Below are positions 33,577-35,503 of a stretch of DNA of 35,503 nucleotides, piece after piece (within the stretch, counting starts at the first letter, position 1; every line of letters begins with the position of its first letter). The DNA comes from Planctomycetaceae bacterium (GTDB taxonomy: Bacteria; Planctomycetota; Planctomycetia; Planctomycetales; Planctomycetaceae). The stretch covers positions 1 to 35,503 of the forward strand of contig JAWKTX010000026.1 in assembly GCA_041398825.1 (NCBI GenBank), given 5' to 3'. Position numbers and translations under genes: made by a program. The notes below the pieces were generated by a model that ran no database searches, was not told where the DNA came from, and saw only the letters and a program-made list of their open reading frames with translations.

Positions 33577-34761
33577 ATGCAGTCGTCCATCATTCGTTAT
33601 CAGGAAGATTTCCTGGATCTTTGCGAGCACATCCGAGCCAGCGGGATTGTCGCCTTCGATACTGAATTTGTCTCCGATTCCGGCTACCGCCCGGAACTTG
33701 GTCTGTTGCAGTTCGCAACTCGCGAACGCTGCGTCGCAGTTGACCCTCTGGATGTCCCCAGTCTGGCTGCCTGGTGGGACATTATGGCGGACGATTCCAC
33801 CACAGTTGTCGTGCATGGCGGTCAGGCAGAAATTCGATTTTGCCTTCAGCAGAGCGGTCGCCCTCCCCAAAAACTGGTCGATGTCCAGATCGCGGAAGGC
33901 CTGCGATGCCGAAGCTACCCCCTGTCGTATTCCGGTATCGTCGAACGGGTGCTCGGCAAACGTGTTGCAAGCAATCAGACACGAACAGACTGGCTGCGTC
34001 GGCCGCTTTCCGCGGAGCAGATTGAATACGCCCTGGAAGACGTTTCGTTTGTGCTTGATATCTGGGAAACTCAAAGTGCATGGCTGAAGAAAAAAGGCCG
34101 ACTGGACTGGGCCTGGGCCGAATTCGACCGGATGATCAACGATATTCAGCAGGAAGAACGCGTACAGCCCTGGGAACGACTCACGGGGATTCACAAACTG
34201 CCACGCCGCGAACTGGCAGCCGCCCAGCGTTTGGCACAATGGCGGGAAGAAGAAGCAGCATTTCGCAACCGTCCTGCCCGACGGATTCTGCGAGATGATC
34301 TTCTGATTGACCTGGCAAAACGTCGCCCCAAAACAGCGCAACAGGCTCTGGCCACACGCGACCTGAATCGGCCGGAATATCGAAAACGACTCGACGACAT
34401 GCTTGCCGTCATTGAAGACGTCAACCGCCTTTCTGACGATCAGTTACCCAAACGCATGAAGAACCGCCGCGAAGAAACTTCGTCCGATGACCAGGTCATT
34501 TCTAAATTGCTCGCACTCGCGCTCGCGAACCGGTGTGCCGAACTGGAAATCGCTCAGACCCTGGTCGGGACGAATCGGGACCTGATGGAACTGGTTCGTT
34601 GCGTTCGTTTTCATGAAGGCGAGGTCAATGCAAGGCTTTTAACGGGCTGGCGTGGCGATGTCTGCGGCGAACTGCTTAAGAAAGTGCTTGACGGACGGAT
34701 GAGTTTTCGGGTCGCCCCGGCCGATTCACCGACCCCACTGTTGTTTGAAGATGCGTCATAA
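33577..34761 (+). CDS. rnd: Ribonuclease D-like 3'-5' exonuclease with HRDC domain
   Basis: The 394-residue protein resembles RNase D, which trims 3' ends of tRNA and other stable RNAs. The DEDDy nuclease motifs are D28 and E30 (AFDTEFVS), a motif II region HGGQAEIRF where the acidic residue seems to be Glu rather than Asp, and Y151-x3-D155 (YALEDV). Residues of about 215-295 form an HRDC domain (PRRELAAAQRLAQWRE), followed by a region with SSDDQVISKLLALAL as in other planctomycete and alphaproteobacterial RNase D proteins. ATG 33577 was preferred to a TTG at 33490. The next gene starts five bases after its stop, so they share an operon. Confidence 0.88.
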   Translation: MQSSIIRYQEDFLDLCEHIRASGIVAFDTEFVSDSGYRPELGLLQFATRERCVAVDPLDVPSLAAWWDIMADDSTTVVVHGGQAEIRFCLQQSGRPPQKLVDVQIAEGLRCRSYPLSYSGIVERVLGKRVASNQTRTDWLRRPLSAEQIEYALEDVSFVLDIWETQSAWLKKKGRLDWAWAEFDRMINDIQQEERVQPWERLTGIHKLPRRELAAAQRLAQWREEEAAFRNRPARRILRDDLLIDLAKRRPKTAQQALATRDLNRPEYRKRLDDMLAVIEDVNRLSDDQLPKRMKNRREETSSDDQVISKLLALALANRCAELEIAQTLVGTNRDLMELVRCVRFHEGEVNARLLTGWRGDVCGELLKKVLDGRMSFRVAPADSPTPLLFEDAS

Positions 34762-34766
34762 AGAAG

Positions 34767-35503
34767 ATGGCTGACCCTACCATGAATGCTGGCCCCAATC
34801 GTTCTGACCGTCGTTTTCTGGGGATCGATGTTGGTGGAACAAACATCAAAGCAGGTGTTGTTGATGACAATGGGATTGTCATTTCCACCAGCAGTGTTCC
34901 CACCGAATCTGAAAAAGGACCGGATCACGGAGTGCAGCAGATGCACAAGGTTGCCATGAAGGCAATCCGCGATGCCGATCTGTCACCAGCAGACATTCAC
35001 GCAGTCGGCCTTGCGACTCCCGGCACGATGGACATTCCCGCCGGAATGCTGCTCGATCCACCCAACCTGCCCGGATGGAAAGACTTTCCTGTGCGGCAGC
35101 GAGTGGCCGATGCCATGCAGTTGCCCGTGGTCCTGCAAAACGATGCCAACGCGGCTGCCTATGGAGAATACTGGGCCGGGTCTGCCAAAGAGGCCAACAG
35201 CCTGATCTTCTTCACTCTGGGTACGGGCCTGGGCAGCGGCATCATCATTGATGACTTCATTATCGAAGGCGAACACTCTCACGGTGCAGAATGCGGCCAC
35301 ACAATCATCGAGATGGATGATGGTCGGCTTTGCCCCACGGGGCAGTATGGAACGGGCGAAGCCTATTGCAGCGCAACCGCTTTGCTGAAAATGTTCGAAG
35401 AAGCCATCGAATCGGGGCGAACCAGCAGCGTCCAGCAAAGAATCAACGAGTCAACGGCCATTTCGCCGCTGATCATTGCTGAAGAAGCCGAACACGGTGA
35501 CAA
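34767..35503 (+). CDS. ROK-family sugar kinase (probable glucokinase), partial
   Basis: The frame starts with ATG 34767 and runs off the right edge after 245 codons. Its ROK signatures are the phosphate-binding IDVGGTNIKAG (20-30), the catalytic NDANAA (Asp 126), TLGTGLGSG (150-158) and GAECGHTI (173-180). The zinc motif of ROK kinases, CxCGx2GCxE, reads C-P-T-G-Q-Y-G-T-G-E (189-198), so two of three cysteines are Thr. It most likely phosphorylates glucose or another hexose with ATP. An alternative ATG five codons later is possible. The gene follows RNase D by five bases; the link is probably only operon organisation. Confidence 0.88.
   Translation, partial: MADPTMNAGPNRSDRRFLGIDVGGTNIKAGVVDDNGIVISTSSVPTESEKGPDHGVQQMHKVAMKAIRDADLSPADIHAVGLATPGTMDIPAGMLLDPPNLPGWKDFPVRQRVADAMQLPVVLQNDANAAAYGEYWAGSAKEANSLIFFTLGTGLGSGIIIDDFIIEGEHSHGAECGHTIIEMDDGRLCPTGQYGTGEAYCSATALLKMFEEAIESGRTSSVQQRINESTAISPLIIAEEAEHGD

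Noticed and set aside
33565..34341. Minus-strand frame of 258 codons inside RNase D
   Set aside because: It overlaps a gene with clear DEDDy motifs and has no features of its own.
1..35503. Mobile elements, prophage, defence genes, tRNA or rRNA
   Set aside because: I looked for transposase, integrase and restriction or toxin families among the frames and for tRNA-like cloverleaf sequence and saw none.

Overview
The window looks like a piece of a Planctomycetota chromosome. The strongest markers are two DUF1559 proteins (prepilin-type N-terminus, H-x9-DG motif, ending in or near GEVIGEF), a family greatly expanded in that phylum. Many lipoproteins, cytochrome c domains and a planctomycete-style mix of short operons fit the same picture. 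No tRNA, rRNA, CRISPR array, transposase or integrase was seen. The assignment rests on protein families recognised by eye, not on a search.

Region 1 (1-14278, all minus strand) reads as one long respiratory operon transcribed right to left. In order it encodes a Rieske protein with a long repetitive N-terminal tail, a b6-like cytochrome b, an enlarged subunit-IV-like cytochrome b C-terminal module, an octahaem membrane-anchored cytochrome c with a coiled coil, a cupredoxin-like lipoprotein, a dihaem cytochrome c lipoprotein, cytochrome oxidase subunits II and I (A2-type proton-channel motif), haem A synthase and haem O synthase (cut by the left edge). Together these could carry electrons from quinol through cytochromes to oxygen, and they include the enzymes that make haem A for the oxidase. 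No separate cytochrome c1 or f gene is present.

Region 2 (14279-17321, minus) holds a 505-bp intergenic stretch with a 16-bp tandem repeat upstream of the Rieske gene and a good terminator for enolase, then enolase and a class V alanine-glyoxylate-type aminotransferase.

Region 3 (17322-22621, plus) holds a very large fused reductase (sirohaem nitrite/sulfite reductase, a four-Cys rubredoxin-like knuckle, a Rieske ferredoxin and an FNR-type flavin/NAD(P)H domain in one chain), followed by an OprP/OprO-like porin. This looks like a self-contained NAD(P)H-driven assimilatory reductase.

Region 4 (22640-26383, minus) holds a lipoprotein joining a tyrosine-phosphatase-like domain to a cytochrome c'-like C-terminus, a small His-containing lipoprotein, a DUF1559 gene that appears frameshifted, and a membrane-anchored protein with 21 histidines in 58 residues. 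Divergently from it, on the plus strand (26780-32969), run an intact DUF1559 gene, a tightly packed trio (PhyH-type dioxygenase, MFS transporter, ArsI/CadI-like VOC enzyme fused to a methyltransferase-like remnant), an ArsR-family repressor and a COG0523/CobW-type GTPase. His-rich proteins, paired cysteines and the ArsI, ArsR and COG0523 families suggest a metal or metalloid theme, possibly organoarsenical handling; this is inference.

Region 5 (32970-35503, plus) has a probable terminator, an RNase D-like exonuclease with HRDC domain, and a ROK-family sugar kinase cut by the right edge.
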